From positions 1 through 53,558 of IMG/VR virus record IMGVR_UViG_3300001419_001236: a stretch of DNA of 53,558 bases. One strand, 5' to 3'. Made by a program: the position numbers and the translations under genes. The notes below the pieces were generated by a model. It was not told where the DNA came from. It saw nothing but the letters and a program-made list of their open reading frames with translations, and searched no databases. Source of the DNA: a virus. Shown in pieces: positions 20,801 through 28,260 of the stretch (position 1 is the stretch's first letter; every line of letters begins with the position of its first letter).

Positions 20801-22265
20801 TTTTAAAATCTGCTACTGCTAATAATTTAATTGCAGTGCCCACGCCTTCGACGTAATATTCTTTATCCTGATAATCTGCTGGCTCTGTGGTGCCACGAAA
20901 TTTAACTTTTAATCCGTTGGTAAACGCAACACCATTGGGTGATGTGTATCCTGTCTTGCCTACAATGTCATCTTCAACATCTAGAGTTAATTGATCTGCT
21001 TGGTCAACAATTTTAATTACACCAAACTTAGTAGCATCGTTACCATCCTGATACCATAGTTGATCCATTGTGGCTGTCAGTAATGGTTGTTCCTCAAAGA
21101 ACCCTTCAGCATTTTTCCAGAATGTTCTTGACGAATTTACTGAACCGTATTGTATTTCTACCTTTGAATTTTGTGGAACTGATAATGTGGAATTTAATTT
21201 AATATAGTTTCTGCCATCAGGGCCTGCAACATATTCAATACGCCACACTGAATAACGCTGTGCTGATGTTGATATCGCTGTTTCCTGTGCGTAATTAGTA
21301 GTATCAAAGTTAGCGTTGTCAAATTGATCTGTTATGCGCCATCCTGATAATTCTGGATCTGTTTCAGTGTTGCGACTTAAAAAGATCAGGGTTCTACCGT
21401 CTAGGTCTCTAATTTGATCAATTCCATCTGTGTCTGCTAAGAATTCATCAACATAACGATTATTAATTTGATCAAACTTAAGATCAGTTGCTAGATCTAC
21501 ATCACCCAGATCATTTAAATTATAGTAAAAATTCTGTGCTGTCGAGTCAGGAACGTTAAAAGTTACTGTGCCATTATCCTCACCGTTGTTGGTAACACCT
21601 AAAATAGTTCTTGCTGATATATTTGGTGTTTGTGTCAGTGTTCCGTCGGTGCCTGGTGATGCTTGTATCCAGAATGGATTACCTGTTTGTTCTACTTCAA
21701 ATGTGTAGTTGCCGCCCCTGACCAACGTAATAGTTGGATTGTCGCCTGCCTGTCCTTCTAAATTATATCCATCGTCTAGACGTGTTACAGCGTATGAGTC
21801 TGATGTTGCTATTTCAGTTGCTTGAACATCAACAGGATCAGGTCCACTGCTTAACCAATAGTATTGTCCAAAGTTAACAAACTTATCATAATCAACAAAA
21901 GGATCCCATGAATAGAATTCACTTGAAAATAATCTATCGTGTCTAGATACATCGCCACCGTGCACCTGGATAGCATCAAGCAGTTCAGGATATGTGATTA
22001 GATCACGTGTTTTATCGGTATTAGCAACTTTATATGTGATTGCAGGTTCTAACTGATAGTCTGTTCTTTCTTTGTTTGGCTCTAGAACATAATTGTCTGC
22101 TGGGTTAACACCCAGACCGTAGCCACGACCAACATATCCTTCAACACGCTGTAGGCGTGATGGTTGGATCATTTGATCTAGGGTAGATGCTAAGAACTTT
22201 TTGTTGGTTTCAGTTCTAAATATCTCAGGTAGTAGATCTACCGATCTTATTCTAGTTGTTGCCAT
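8871..22265 (-). CDS. giant virion structural protein, 4464 residues
   Basis: This single open frame of 13.4 kb directly follows gp6 (TAATG junction, 1-base overlap), so it is probably a baseplate-associated tail protein; very large proteins occupy this place in T4-like marine phages. The N-terminus carries a conserved-looking block (residues 1-150, including SWDPFVDYDKFVNFGQYYW). Two short aromatic modules, about residues 1772-1811 (GDIVLYKNVYY) and 3640-3685 (GDLVRYNNKVYRA), look like carbohydrate-binding modules of the CBM5/12 type. Residues about 2190-2890 contain repeated FG-x(n)-VVGA/VYAS phrases with Asp/Gly turns, like FG-GAP beta-propeller blades. Residues about 3547-3615 hold GxGYxxPP repeats. 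It may form a long side fibre or plate with sugar-binding elements. No signal peptide or catalytic motif was recognised. Confidence 0.85.
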   Translation of the reverse strand: MATTRIRSVDLLPEIFRTETNKKFLASTLDQMIQPSRLQRVEGYVGRGYGLGVNPADNYVLEPNKERTDYQLEPAITYKVANTDKTRDLITYPELLDAIQVHGGDVSRHDRLFSSEFYSWDPFVDYDKFVNFGQYYWLSSGPDPVDVQATEIATSDSYAVTRLDDGYNLEGQAGDNPTITLVRGGNYTFEVEQTGNPFWIQASPGTDGTLTQTPNISARTILGVTNNGEDNGTVTFNVPDSTAQNFYYNLNDLGDVDLATDLKFDQINNRYVDEFLADTDGIDQIRDLDGRTLIFLSRNTETDPELSGWRITDQFDNANFDTTNYAQETAISTSAQRYSVWRIEYVAGPDGRNYIKLNSTLSVPQNSKVEIQYGSVNSSRTFWKNAEGFFEEQPLLTATMDQLWYQDGNDATKFGVIKIVDQADQLTLDVEDDIVGKTGYTSPNGVAFTNGLKVKFRGTTEPADYQDKEYYVEGVGTAIKLLAVADFKTPEEFTNSETLPFDSTAYDASPWDESLNAPKDADYYTINRASLDKNAWTRSNRWFHVDVINKTAEYNNSVAILDQNLRAKRPVVEFKAGLRLYNYGTLGKEEIDIIDLNQTDALSNVNGKVGYSTNGYALVDGSRVIFANDLDPEVRNKIYQVELIDEDGVSSTDKIINLTVASDGVVATDDVVYLSSGATLQGKTYRYNGTSWVEAQQKTTVNQAPLFDIFDVNGRSLGDNTYYPSTNFKGTKLFSYAEGSGAVDPILNQRLKYLNIDNVGDIVFDNNLEKDTFTYTVDSTSTTKSINFGFVHNYSSRTAYDQEIGWKKHNNKSIQYQALTFTWAGVDLVCDVPAKTSVENPVIVYVNNVYQEPSRYSYTVSSTQTTVTFATNYIPKTGDNIVIQIQSDVASSAGFYEVPDNLANNSPNGSFNDITLGTIRNHYIDLAQHITKLSGQVLGKNNIRDLGDVVPYGNKIVQQGSPLQLAATFTRDSNINFFEALNYASREYEKYKWKLIESYSKNDFQGTIRDQLDQAIQYVNEGKENSMPFYWSDTIPCGDVYTETKYTVTAIDDAIFDLTQTYDFTKANYRGLLVYLNDVQLLKDTDYTVPANAARINISATLNTGDVLVIREYETTAGSYLPATPTTLGMYGRWDPEIVTDNTYIEPQTVVIGHDGSRTVGFGDTRDDLLLEFEKRIYNNIKVSKDDELPLKYEDVAPGKFRTTDYTQTEITEILGTDFLSWVAWNRLDYKAQTYDANDQKTWNYSSAEDTVDGELLLGHWRGIFNEFYDTDTPHTHPWEMIGFTEKPEWWNTKYGPAPYTSGNEVLWDDFEAGRVWDGVDTYTVDTRYKRPGLTSVIPVDDEGNLRTAFDTMTGKYDSLSLKKSWVVGDHGPVETVWRRSSSWAFSVMRLLALTKPAEFFALYADRDLYKRNTALDQIVWNGRSRIRAEDITIYGASTPKHSYINWSVDYARKQGIDTNTEIKQVLENMDVQLVYRMASYSDKEYLKVFTEKTSPNSNNTSLLLPDESYEIFLHNNEVFDTAEYSSVIIQKTDDGWAVYGNSKLNPYFEIFTSIPNGNYKTVQVGSESVRVSSDFETTTSKVPYGYVFTNRSTMCDFLISYGRALEAKGMVFDDTDNNYLLDWTQMIREFLYWSQQGWTTGSLININPNANKLYLERSQAVVAPIIGQTADDFILNQNLRAISNSDLVFNRQENQFEVKTTNENAISYARMKMTSYEHVLVFDNKSIFNDLIYDPITGSRQNRLKLVGYNTGDWNGNIEAQGFIFNFDNVVEWSGVNRYSKGDIVLYKNVYYTAGESVPPSDKFDYSKWLETEYDRIKKGLLPNLSLKADQLRDYYDHNIANLEADADQLGFHLVGFTERDYLANMGLSDISQVRVYENFIGNKGTRRAVDLFKSARLPKELATYNVSENWAVKQGTYGASANRSFYELRLDETKMSSNPSTIALSASEQLDVDQTVVLSDIYKQSYKIASANVLPTTDYVSSENNLPTAGYVNTDDVDIQTWNLDNLGLIAPFLETLGEGTTIWVAKDNTYDWNIYRASIVEPNLLTVTDNLDGTSTLAFRDSHGLAKNDIIVVRFFDAAINFAYRVQSVPALHKVVINQSLPTDITFIESSGIVFKLNSVRVAQPSDVANLPFVNELDPGNRVWVNDNGYDGWQVLEKTNPFTKENSFEPYGVTENSLTDETLVNTNFGASVAQNAENLTALVGADNYDSGTGAVFTFVETANNEFAQNSILTGGTITNLEGYGNDIAMADETWAVVGASESNNGEGYVMILKQENTNLITEHQLIVNPSDANDEAAFGHAVAISDDGRWMYASAPGKDSVYAFQRVDRQLQRFTTTGNGSTTQYDLSDFILADEPDQIAVVVNNVELAANAYTFTSSVSSTGILTLDTAAEDGKSIAVTRKESVNLEGDGSTTEFDISGLYTADGEYSITVFVNGVLQRLNIDYDFAYDSSDTFAFATAPADGATIVVRSSDYFEYVSTIVGTKGEDFGYSIATTTDGRQVLVGARQANGQGKVYVYDRDVERFVVTDDTDKTYQTDKSPLGRATVSINGEYISDSSRYFGGAYTISGSTVTLATAPNIGDFVEVETNNFLLLDTIEKIDSFADAEFGYDVTICPTNCSVYASAPSDGLVGPYQGSVQRSVNQSRLYGTITGTTTNPTVTQGDKIRINNVVVEFTGTTLDQVVTDINNAIIPNVTASKTNNKLTISLTNINAGEIANKLYVYPAGDSADALDDLGLEIFKNVQTITSPEPVNNAYFGQSLSVSSDALTLVVGSPRGVSKLPTTFDSGTTEFDGNATEFKQIRVQSGSVYTFDYLGSAPETITNPGKFAFGQQIADISVGELSEFGHAVDYRSGSVIVTSPGHEANDNSSVVGRIAIWNNLDRAFAWKVIREEASVVDIEKINAGFIYDRLDKEIKTTLDHFDPLQGKILGAVRQNIDIITATDPAQYNQGAVKNSGQTWGKEHVGKIWWDIENIRFINYYQGDPEYRAKRWGQVFPGSTAELYEWTESSQPPANYAGAGTVLSQTSYSVRTNVAPNGTIETKYYFWVKDNPALAKGKTLSSATMKAYIEDPKSSGIAYFAPLSGSTVALYNTASYLSARDRIMHIEFDKVKTDNNVHVEYELIKTNDPTEFLSTQLYKKFVDSYAGSDSIGNKVPDPFLSEADAYGVEFRPRQSMFEDRFKALKNYITRANAVFVDHPITEMRTLEILSSEEQLPAAGNGAWDKKLNTYDELTYQDLRLVATGYKYLVVNDSTNGNLWTIYEVQADDSLLLTRVQNYKTSNYWSYVDWYATGYSNLDKPKEEVATYSRLATVESKVSTSDIVKVTANADGKFELYERTTTGWDRIGLEDGTIAIDSSIYDYSLGRNGFDVEVFDAQYFDAEPVLETRQIIKSINDEILIDDLADHRIDLINLTFEYIKSEQTAVNWLMKTSLVDIQHTLRDLIPYDILQTDNQEFVEKYIEEVKPYHVQIKEFTLKYNGDELFQGDATDFDLPAQYDAVEETFISPRLSSDGAVGSYLGNSAIWLSGPYTSWYNNYSLSIDSVTITEGGSGYLTAPAVTVTGTATTTAVLKARLNTAGEVVEIEVVNAGEGYTEPPTITISGGSGSGATAVAITSPGAVRSYKTTIKYDRYEYQSEIVDWTAGTTYDAGDLVRYNNKVYRAKNEDDSTLVVSGATFDPDDFEVVTADELTGVNRTRGFYAPAINEPGIDLGLLINGIDYPGVQVEGPTYSQNTGFDVGNYDINPWDNLDFGDEGRPSYSETILDTKYAPGDYTDTYLGTLATDINVDGGAYIDTYSSHSPEELVPSSIFDTLNIKVFTRPGFDYDGDGHGAPYKSEMFEYAGTETTFSFANLIENPFAVRAFNVTTGLTLRFEYVDPAVNTVDYTVDWKNKTITFNGNGISVGDVLRIESYGIGGGDQLWVDNYNVADYLIDDSSEGLYIDVPVKFEEIYEAMIKCNGSRITNYTFSSIDDYTTRITFGTQDMDGDGNPDPDKVKYFGTQPLTEDDYLHVAIFGYDGDDSTVPGYITHDESLVHTSSHPTSQIIYADGTSTDYELENDIQGHNAFTAVVEVDGKRLTPAEGIEYTADGSSEGPFYLNVRNWKTTEDLFQTLIADNEVHVFVGYTKLKLYEDYTVSAVDGSSVRYVVLNEAPAAGTAIKIFVETAADYKISFSGEPESWRNRLIFNTAPINGARVLVTTDNNTSELDLLNKCFNGPTAIGQTSSIGYDQLGFDSDTFDETTGSVVDLAQYDLDRTITRPDRLRVTVNGLRKYLGRDWRINADGQTLEFLSTTISDNDIVVVTLQTEKQVPDTLDFSIFKDMRDNNAIYRINNDYRTTLTQALAADDDTIYVLDASKLSEPDLANNVFGQVIIDGERITYRERDVTNNTLSGLRRGVAGTGADSHAVTATVYDHSAGTYLDYSYSKTMYELPTVDDGSTVRTGKSLQDANTVPAKFLRGENS

Positions 22266-25200
22266 TAAACAATCCCACTGTTAGTTGCTGTTCTTAATAC
22301 GCTTGAAGTTAGTGCATCAACTACGTCAATGTCATTAACTGTGGCCGCATTTACAAAAATCTCGTCAGGTGCTGATCTGACTTCGTATAAATCACCAAAT
22401 GATTTAGTTGGATCATTTGGAACAAGCACAACACTTGATACGATATCACCTAGTTGTTCATGTAGGTATGCTGATAATTCTGAGAAATAGAATGTATCAC
22501 CAAAGTCCCATTTATCAATTGTAAAATATTCATTCATTGCTTCTACGACACGTGATTTAATTTCACTGGTTGAAGTGATAACACCTTGATATTTGATTAC
22601 TTTAATTTTAGCCTGTAGTTCTGTTGCGGCCTTTGCACCAAATAATGGTTTAAATGTTACGGAATTCATGATCATGTTGTCACTCAACATCTTATAATCA
22701 TTCAATCCTGAGTATGCAATCGTTAATTCATCAATGGTTGGCTGTGCTGGCTCTGTGACCTTGCCTGTTGTATCATTGATCCAGTTTTGATATGCTGTGT
22801 AGTAAGCATTAGTGACCAAATATAAATCAATAATGTTTGTGATAGCAGGATCAATACGTTTACTGTCACTTGAATTGTGTCTATAGTGGAAGTATAAGTC
22901 CTGGCGTCCTGTTTTTGCTAGATAATCTGTTGTTTGTGTCAGTGTATATGTTGTTCCGGACACTGTTAATGTATAGAACAAGCCTGATGTTGTTCCATAA
23001 AACACTTGTCCGTCTAGATATTCTGACTTGGCCAACTCCATGGCATCTAGGTCAGCATACAGTGTATTGATCACACCAGACGCTACCGGAGTATATCTTT
23101 CTAGATTATCAAAATCAGTGATTTTCTGTAAGAATATTTTTTTAGTTGCGGCATTGGTGCTGGGTGCCACGATATCATTAAATATATCTGGATTATCTGC
23201 TACACCATCTGCATCTGAGTCTGCATAACTTACTAGAATTTTAAAATTGTCAATGAATCCGTCTGTTTCAACTTCCTGTCCAACAACATCTAATTTAATA
23301 TCTGTTGACAGTGCTGAATTTGAGTCAGGTCCTGAGTTCATTTTAATAACATTAACAAAATCATTGACTACTTGTCCCGTTTGAGGATCATATATGTTGT
23401 CGTTTGAATCTGAAATAAATCTATTTTCAGCCACTGAAGCAAAATAATAATTTAAATTACGATATTTTACTGTATAAGTCGTGCCGTCTGTGGTAAACTG
23501 TGCTAACCATGACGCATCTCGCTGTAGTCTATCTGTGTTCTTAGCGTATGATAGATTAAATTCAGCATTCTCATTTAAATTATCTGCTGAAATAATATAC
23601 CAGTTGCCTGTTTGATTGTCAAAGCCTATGCCAAAGTTACGATATAGTTCAACCTGTTCAATCATCAGTGTTTCAATTGATGCAGGAATGTCTGTGACAA
23701 ACACCGGAATAACTTCTGTTACGTCGGCGCCTGTTGGTAAGAAATCATTTAATGCTACAGGTCCTGAGCCATCTGCTAGATTACCTTCACCAAAGTTAGT
23801 GCCGTCTCCTGTCAGGCTTGTCACAGTTGCCCACACTACTAATTTTTCGTTAGCGCCTGTTGGCGTGCCTGCTTTTAATTTATTATTACTATCAAAGAAA
23901 TAACCTGCGGGTGCTTCAAATTTAATTAATGCACCATTGACAATATATTTTGTATTGCCTGAAGCAATATCACCAACTGCTATTACACCGCCTGCGGCTG
24001 TTTTAAAATAACCAGTTGACTGATTAGTTGTTGTGGTTGACTGTTGCCATAATATATCTGTTGATGTTAGATTAATTCTGGCAAATTTATCATTATAAAA
24101 ATGACGCATAGCTCGAGCTGATAATTTAGGTTCTAGATCATTAGCGATACTTGCTGAAATGTCATTGGTATCAACAAAAGTAAATGTGTAGTTAGGATCT
24201 AGATAGTCCCTATACAGCATGCCATCTGCACAGAATGCGTTAGTAGATGAGTATTTGCCTGTTGGATCTAACAAATCTAGATATCTATTAAGACCAATAC
24301 TTGATCTGCCAACTGCCTTTGATCTTAGTATTGATGTATACTGTGTGTAAGGGAAGTTGTTATAGTCTTCACCGTTGACCATTCTATTCTGTGTATAGAA
24401 TCTGGCAGGAGCTCTGGTTTTAATTTCATCTAGAGTTTCTCTTGCCTTGGCATTTGTTACTGGTTCTTGGAGTCCAAGTGTAAATGTGATCTGCTCATTT
24501 CTACCATTGCGTGATGTGTATGGTAGACTCACTGTCACTGATTGAATTTCATTTGGATTAATCACATATTCTAAACCATTCGAAGTTCTCACATAAGTTC
24601 TATATGTGCCTACTGGTATTTTAGCAAATATACCATCACCAAAGTTAATTGTTATTGTATCATTGGCCGCACTTTCTACTGAGTAAACTGTTCTTTGTTG
24701 TCCGTCTGCCACAGGTGTAGCACCTACACCATAAATTGAATCTACCTTTAACCATTCTGTCAAAGTATTGTTCTCAACTTCAAATAACCAAACGTCATCA
24801 TTGTTGACGCCATCAATGGCAATATCAACAGCACGATTTGAAATACGCTCACCTAGTGTGAACTGTTGATTAATCAATGAACCTTGTTTAAAGTAAAAGA
24901 AGTAACCTGTGTTTGCTGAACCATAACCTAGTTTGTCATTGCGATAGAGAACATTCATGGCGCCGTCTGGTTGTGGTGCTGGTTCATAGATATATGTCTT
25001 GTCTGCTGATGTTGCTGAAGTAACTTCAAAGCTCATGCCAACACCGTCCACTGTGGACTCAAATGGCACAACCGGTAGGTAACCAGGAGTTACATTTAAT
25101 TCGTATTCATCTGTCTGCACACCTAATAGGCTCTGACCGTGACCAGGACGACCAAAACGCTGACTAGATACCATAGCGGCATTCATTATAGTATTGAACT

Positions 25201-25663
25201 GTTCATACCAGTCAGCATTGGTTGAATCATTCCAACGCACTGTTACACCACTAAGGTTATTACCATTGTAGTCAGTGACTGATTCTGTTGTGGTTACACC
25301 TGTGACTTTAATATAGCCCTGTGCGTTTTGATTACGTTTAGGTTTGTATCCTACTAGCTCTGCTAGTTTAACTACACTGTCTCTACGCTCTGCTGTGTCA
25401 ATAAAGTTTTCACGTGCATTTAAATCATTACGGAAAGCAAGACCTTGGCCCATGAAAGCCATTAAGTCCATTAGAGCAACAAATTCACTTGATTCAGTAA
25501 AGTCATTGAATGTCTCAGGATAATATAATCTGAGATAGTCAACCATAGACTTACGAAGTGTTTCGTAGTCATAGCTCTGAAGGTCTGCCTCACGGAAAGT
25601 CTGATATAATCTCTTCCAGTCTTCCGCTCCAAATATTGATGTTTGTCTAGTAGTCTTAGCCAT
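22265..25663 (-). CDS. gp6: baseplate wedge subunit gp6
   Basis: The 1132-residue protein matches T4-like gp6. The N-terminal block (residues 57-112, with ESSEFVALMDLMAFMGQGLA and an ARENFIDTAERRDSV stretch) is the hallmark of gp6/baseplate-J proteins, which dimerise to join the wedges into the inner baseplate ring. Marine versions are longer than the 660-residue T4 protein, with extra beta domains in the middle and the conserved C-terminal region near the end (FSELSAYLHEQLGDIVSSV, then LVPND). ATG at 25663 has GAGAGAT upstream and a late promoter 21-28 bp away. Downstream it is translationally coupled to the giant gene. Confidence 0.9.
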   Translation of the reverse strand: MAKTTRQTSIFGAEDWKRLYQTFREADLQSYDYETLRKSMVDYLRLYYPETFNDFTESSEFVALMDLMAFMGQGLAFRNDLNARENFIDTAERRDSVVKLAELVGYKPKRNQNAQGYIKVTGVTTTESVTDYNGNNLSGVTVRWNDSTNADWYEQFNTIMNAAMVSSQRFGRPGHGQSLLGVQTDEYELNVTPGYLPVVPFESTVDGVGMSFEVTSATSADKTYIYEPAPQPDGAMNVLYRNDKLGYGSANTGYFFYFKQGSLINQQFTLGERISNRAVDIAIDGVNNDDVWLFEVENNTLTEWLKVDSIYGVGATPVADGQQRTVYSVESAANDTITINFGDGIFAKIPVGTYRTYVRTSNGLEYVINPNEIQSVTVSLPYTSRNGRNEQITFTLGLQEPVTNAKARETLDEIKTRAPARFYTQNRMVNGEDYNNFPYTQYTSILRSKAVGRSSIGLNRYLDLLDPTGKYSSTNAFCADGMLYRDYLDPNYTFTFVDTNDISASIANDLEPKLSARAMRHFYNDKFARINLTSTDILWQQSTTTTNQSTGYFKTAAGGVIAVGDIASGNTKYIVNGALIKFEAPAGYFFDSNNKLKAGTPTGANEKLVVWATVTSLTGDGTNFGEGNLADGSGPVALNDFLPTGADVTEVIPVFVTDIPASIETLMIEQVELYRNFGIGFDNQTGNWYIISADNLNENAEFNLSYAKNTDRLQRDASWLAQFTTDGTTYTVKYRNLNYYFASVAENRFISDSNDNIYDPQTGQVVNDFVNVIKMNSGPDSNSALSTDIKLDVVGQEVETDGFIDNFKILVSYADSDADGVADNPDIFNDIVAPSTNAATKKIFLQKITDFDNLERYTPVASGVINTLYADLDAMELAKSEYLDGQVFYGTTSGLFYTLTVSGTTYTLTQTTDYLAKTGRQDLYFHYRHNSSDSKRIDPAITNIIDLYLVTNAYYTAYQNWINDTTGKVTEPAQPTIDELTIAYSGLNDYKMLSDNMIMNSVTFKPLFGAKAATELQAKIKVIKYQGVITSTSEIKSRVVEAMNEYFTIDKWDFGDTFYFSELSAYLHEQLGDIVSSVVLVPNDPTKSFGDLYEVRSAPDEIFVNAATVNDIDVVDALTSSVLRTATNSGIV

Positions 25664-25683
25664 AATATCTCTCTGTTATCCAA

Positions 25684-25691
25684 TATTTATC
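25684..25691 (-). promoter_or_regulatory. late promoter motif GATAAATA
   Basis: This octamer lies in the 51-bp gap between gp25 and gp6, 21 bp upstream of the gp6 start. It should allow gp6 and the giant gene to be transcribed independently of the upstream baseplate genes. Confidence 0.65.
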
Positions 25692-25714
25692 ACTTTAGAT
25701 AACTGCGTATATTA

Positions 25715-26089
25715 TTACTGTGCTGAAACTGTGTTTAGATTTTGATCAAAGAACAACGTTAAACGTTGCACTTCTGTGGTTGATAATACTGTGACGTCAA
25801 TCTCAATTAAGACGCCATTTTCTTTTGGAAATACTGATAATCTTTCTATTTTAATTCTAGGATCTTGGCCCACTGTTCTTTTAATTTCTCTTTCAATTTC
25901 ACGCATGATTTCATCAGTCATGGGTTCAAAGATAATATTCCAAACATTGGTGCCGTAGTCAGGTCTACCAGGTTTTTCACCCTGTTTAATTAATAGACTG
26001 TTAAGCACATCTCGTTTGACTAATTCATAGTCTTCTAAACGAAATTTCTTATTTTGATCTATTGTGTTAAATCCGTAGTAGGTTGCCAT
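25715..26089 (-). CDS. gp25: baseplate wedge subunit gp25
   Basis: The 124-residue protein belongs to the GPW/gp25 family that is universal in contractile tails and joins the baseplate wedge to the sheath initiation site. Typical features are the N-terminal YELVKRDVLNSLL helix, the GRPDYGTN loop followed by FEPM, the charged helix that follows (IEREIKRTVGQDPRI), and a beta-hairpin C-terminus (EIDVTVLSTTEVQRL). Length matches the family (about 130 residues). It sits 15 bp after the gp5-like gene and before gp6, as in other T4-like marine phages. Confidence 0.92.
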   Translation of the reverse strand: MATYYGFNTIDQNKKFRLEDYELVKRDVLNSLLIKQGEKPGRPDYGTNVWNIIFEPMTDEIMREIEREIKRTVGQDPRIKIERLSVFPKENGVLIEIDVTVLSTTEVQRLTLFFDQNLNTVSAQ

Positions 26090-26104
26090 AGTAGTATTTA
26101 TTAC

Positions 26105-28252
26105 CTAGAAAGATGTCATTGTTGGCCCAGACGATCCAGTAATCAATGGATTGTCAATGGTTGCATTAACAGAATCTTTTACACCTTGATCATTGATCGT
26201 GTTTGAATATCCACCAGGTGAGCTAAATGCTGATACTGTGGTAGATATTTTTTCATCTGTAAATGCCACAGCAAACTGTCCATCTCTCACAGCCTGTGAT
26301 ATTCCATTTTTAGTTTCTGAATTTAGATCTCTACCTTTGGCCCATTTAACTGCATTGTCCACTCCATACTCCACTGAACCTGTGAGTATACCGCCTAGGT
26401 CTCCTGGTGCTTCTGTGCCTTTTAACACACCATTGGATCTTAATTTTGAGAAACTGTCCTGCATGGTCAACTGCACTGCTGACTCTTGGGCTGACGTTGA
26501 ATTTAAGAATGCTGGCAAGTCACTGATGCCATCTTTTTCTGTCCAGAAGTTAGTGTTGTTTAATAGTCGTTCAGTGTCTGCAGGGTCGCCGAGATAGTTT
26601 GCTACTGTGCCTGGTGTTAGATATCCTGCACGTTCTAGTTGCTCTGCTGATAGACCAAACTTACCTGCACCTTTTGCTAGGCTAAAGTCTAGATAATCTT
26701 GTGCAGTATTTTTAGCAATCTGTGCTTTGATGCCTGTTAATTGATCAGTATTCAGTGTGCCAATTTCAACTGTTGCTCTTTCCACACTGGTCCAATCATC
26801 AATGGCAATACCATCAGGTGAGAATTGTGCCGCAGTCTGTAGAGCCTCTGTGGTATATTGAGGAAATTCTGTGTTTAACGAGCCTGTGTAGTCTACAGAA
26901 TTTTGTATTCCTCTGTTGTGATATGGCCATGGTTCATGCGTTGGAACTCTTGTGGCAATAGTTTCTAGTTTTCCACCTTCTGCCGTCCATTCTGATTTGA
27001 AATCTGTTTCTGCTACTTTATTTTTTCTTATAGCAGTGGCCGCAGACACAGGAACACCTGCACCCGAATTAAGTGAAATACAGTCTGCTGAAAATACTAG
27101 ACTGTCGCCCCCATCAAATGATCCTATTTCTTCTGCATCTAAGGCCAAAATATTATCTGAACGTGCTACTAATTTTAATTTTGAATATAATTTTAATTCT
27201 GCTTCACTGCGAATACTTGTTATTGTAGATTCTAACCGCATATTAGCCTTACTGAACGCATTAAAGTTTCTGCCTGCATACATGTTGATGTCGTTGTCGG
27301 CGTGTAGGTTAATATCACCCTTGGTTCTCACGTTAACTGAATTAGTAGAAAATACATCCAGCGTTCCTTCCTTACCTAATTCAACCCAACTGTGTCCATT
27401 GGCATGTGTAATATAAATTGACTCGCCACTGTCACTGAGTGTGATCTGATGACCTGCTGATGTCCTAATACGAACTAATTGATCGTTGCCGTCGGTATCA
27501 CCATCATCCATTACTAAACTGTGTCCGCCCAGTCTGGCCAATGTGTTAACTTTATTAGCATCAACAGTGATAGCAGGACCTGGTGTTGAGAATCCAAACA
27601 CTTTCGAAGGTGTTTCACGTTGACTGCTAGTGCTGATAGGACCCCTGACAGGGTCTCTCAATAAGCCTTGGACTGCTAGTTGTCCTGCCAATACGTCATG
27701 AACAGGTTTAGCTCTGTTATAAAATTGAGGGTCTTCGCTGATGTCTAGGGATTTTACATTAATTTCAGTTACTGGTAGTTTGCTATATGAGTCGCCCCAA
27801 TTGCCTGTTTTAACATAGTTATTGGTAGCGCCAATTGCGGGTAGCATGTGGCCAATGCCTGGCTCCATAATTGAACCTATATAGTAACCTTGGTTAGGAT
27901 CACCATTGGCAAAGAAACATAATACTTTGGTGCCAACATCAGGTGCTGACCACCACATACCGTAACTTTGTCTATTAAAGAAATCACCTGTTTCATCAGT
28001 GCCAAAGTTTTGATTGTTCTGATTGGTCACACCCATAAACGGGCTAAGATAGTTTAAGGTTCTCCAGTTGTCCTGATCTTCTTCTTTTAATCCTGAATAA
28101 GTTTCAATAAAAACCTGTATGCGTCCCGAACGTGTAGGGTCAATATTGTTTTTGACAACGCCTATAAAAGGACCCGATTCGGTTACTGCACCGCCCTTGT
28201 CTAATTGAAAGCCTGTGCCTCTACCTAAATTTCTATTAACGTTTTCTGCCAT
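26105..28252 (-). CDS. gp5: gp5-like baseplate central spike protein without the T4 lysozyme domain
   Basis: The 715-residue protein has an N-terminal OB-fold (about residues 28-135, with GVVKNNIDPTRSGRIQVF and WWSAPDVGTKVLCFF, then GDPNQGYYIG) as in gp5/VgrG spikes. Residues about 242-375 form a beta-helix-like repeat region (QITLSDSGESIYI, then successive short strands such as INLHADNDINMYAG) that makes the membrane-piercing needle. The T4 lysozyme motif found between these parts in T4 gp5 is not visible. A helical C-terminal domain (about 495-610, including GAGKFGLSAEQLERAGYL) is unassigned and may replace it. ATG at 28252 follows the preceding gene by 8 bp. Confidence 0.82.
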   Translation of the reverse strand: MAENVNRNLGRGTGFQLDKGGAVTESGPFIGVVKNNIDPTRSGRIQVFIETYSGLKEEDQDNWRTLNYLSPFMGVTNQNNQNFGTDETGDFFNRQSYGMWWSAPDVGTKVLCFFANGDPNQGYYIGSIMEPGIGHMLPAIGATNNYVKTGNWGDSYSKLPVTEINVKSLDISEDPQFYNRAKPVHDVLAGQLAVQGLLRDPVRGPISTSSQRETPSKVFGFSTPGPAITVDANKVNTLARLGGHSLVMDDGDTDGNDQLVRIRTSAGHQITLSDSGESIYITHANGHSWVELGKEGTLDVFSTNSVNVRTKGDINLHADNDINMYAGRNFNAFSKANMRLESTITSIRSEAELKLYSKLKLVARSDNILALDAEEIGSFDGGDSLVFSADCISLNSGAGVPVSAATAIRKNKVAETDFKSEWTAEGGKLETIATRVPTHEPWPYHNRGIQNSVDYTGSLNTEFPQYTTEALQTAAQFSPDGIAIDDWTSVERATVEIGTLNTDQLTGIKAQIAKNTAQDYLDFSLAKGAGKFGLSAEQLERAGYLTPGTVANYLGDPADTERLLNNTNFWTEKDGISDLPAFLNSTSAQESAVQLTMQDSFSKLRSNGVLKGTEAPGDLGGILTGSVEYGVDNAVKWAKGRDLNSETKNGISQAVRDGQFAVAFTDEKISTTVSAFSSPGGYSNTINDQGVKDSVNATIDNPLITGSSGPTMTSF

Positions 28253-28260
28253 ATCGCTAT

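Noticed and set aside
26095-26102. AATAAATA just upstream of gp25, and a similar GTTAAATA near 28258-28265 upstream of the gp5-like gene.
   Set aside because: They lie only about 5 bp from the start codons, so transcription would begin at or inside the coding region. Probably chance or not used for these genes.
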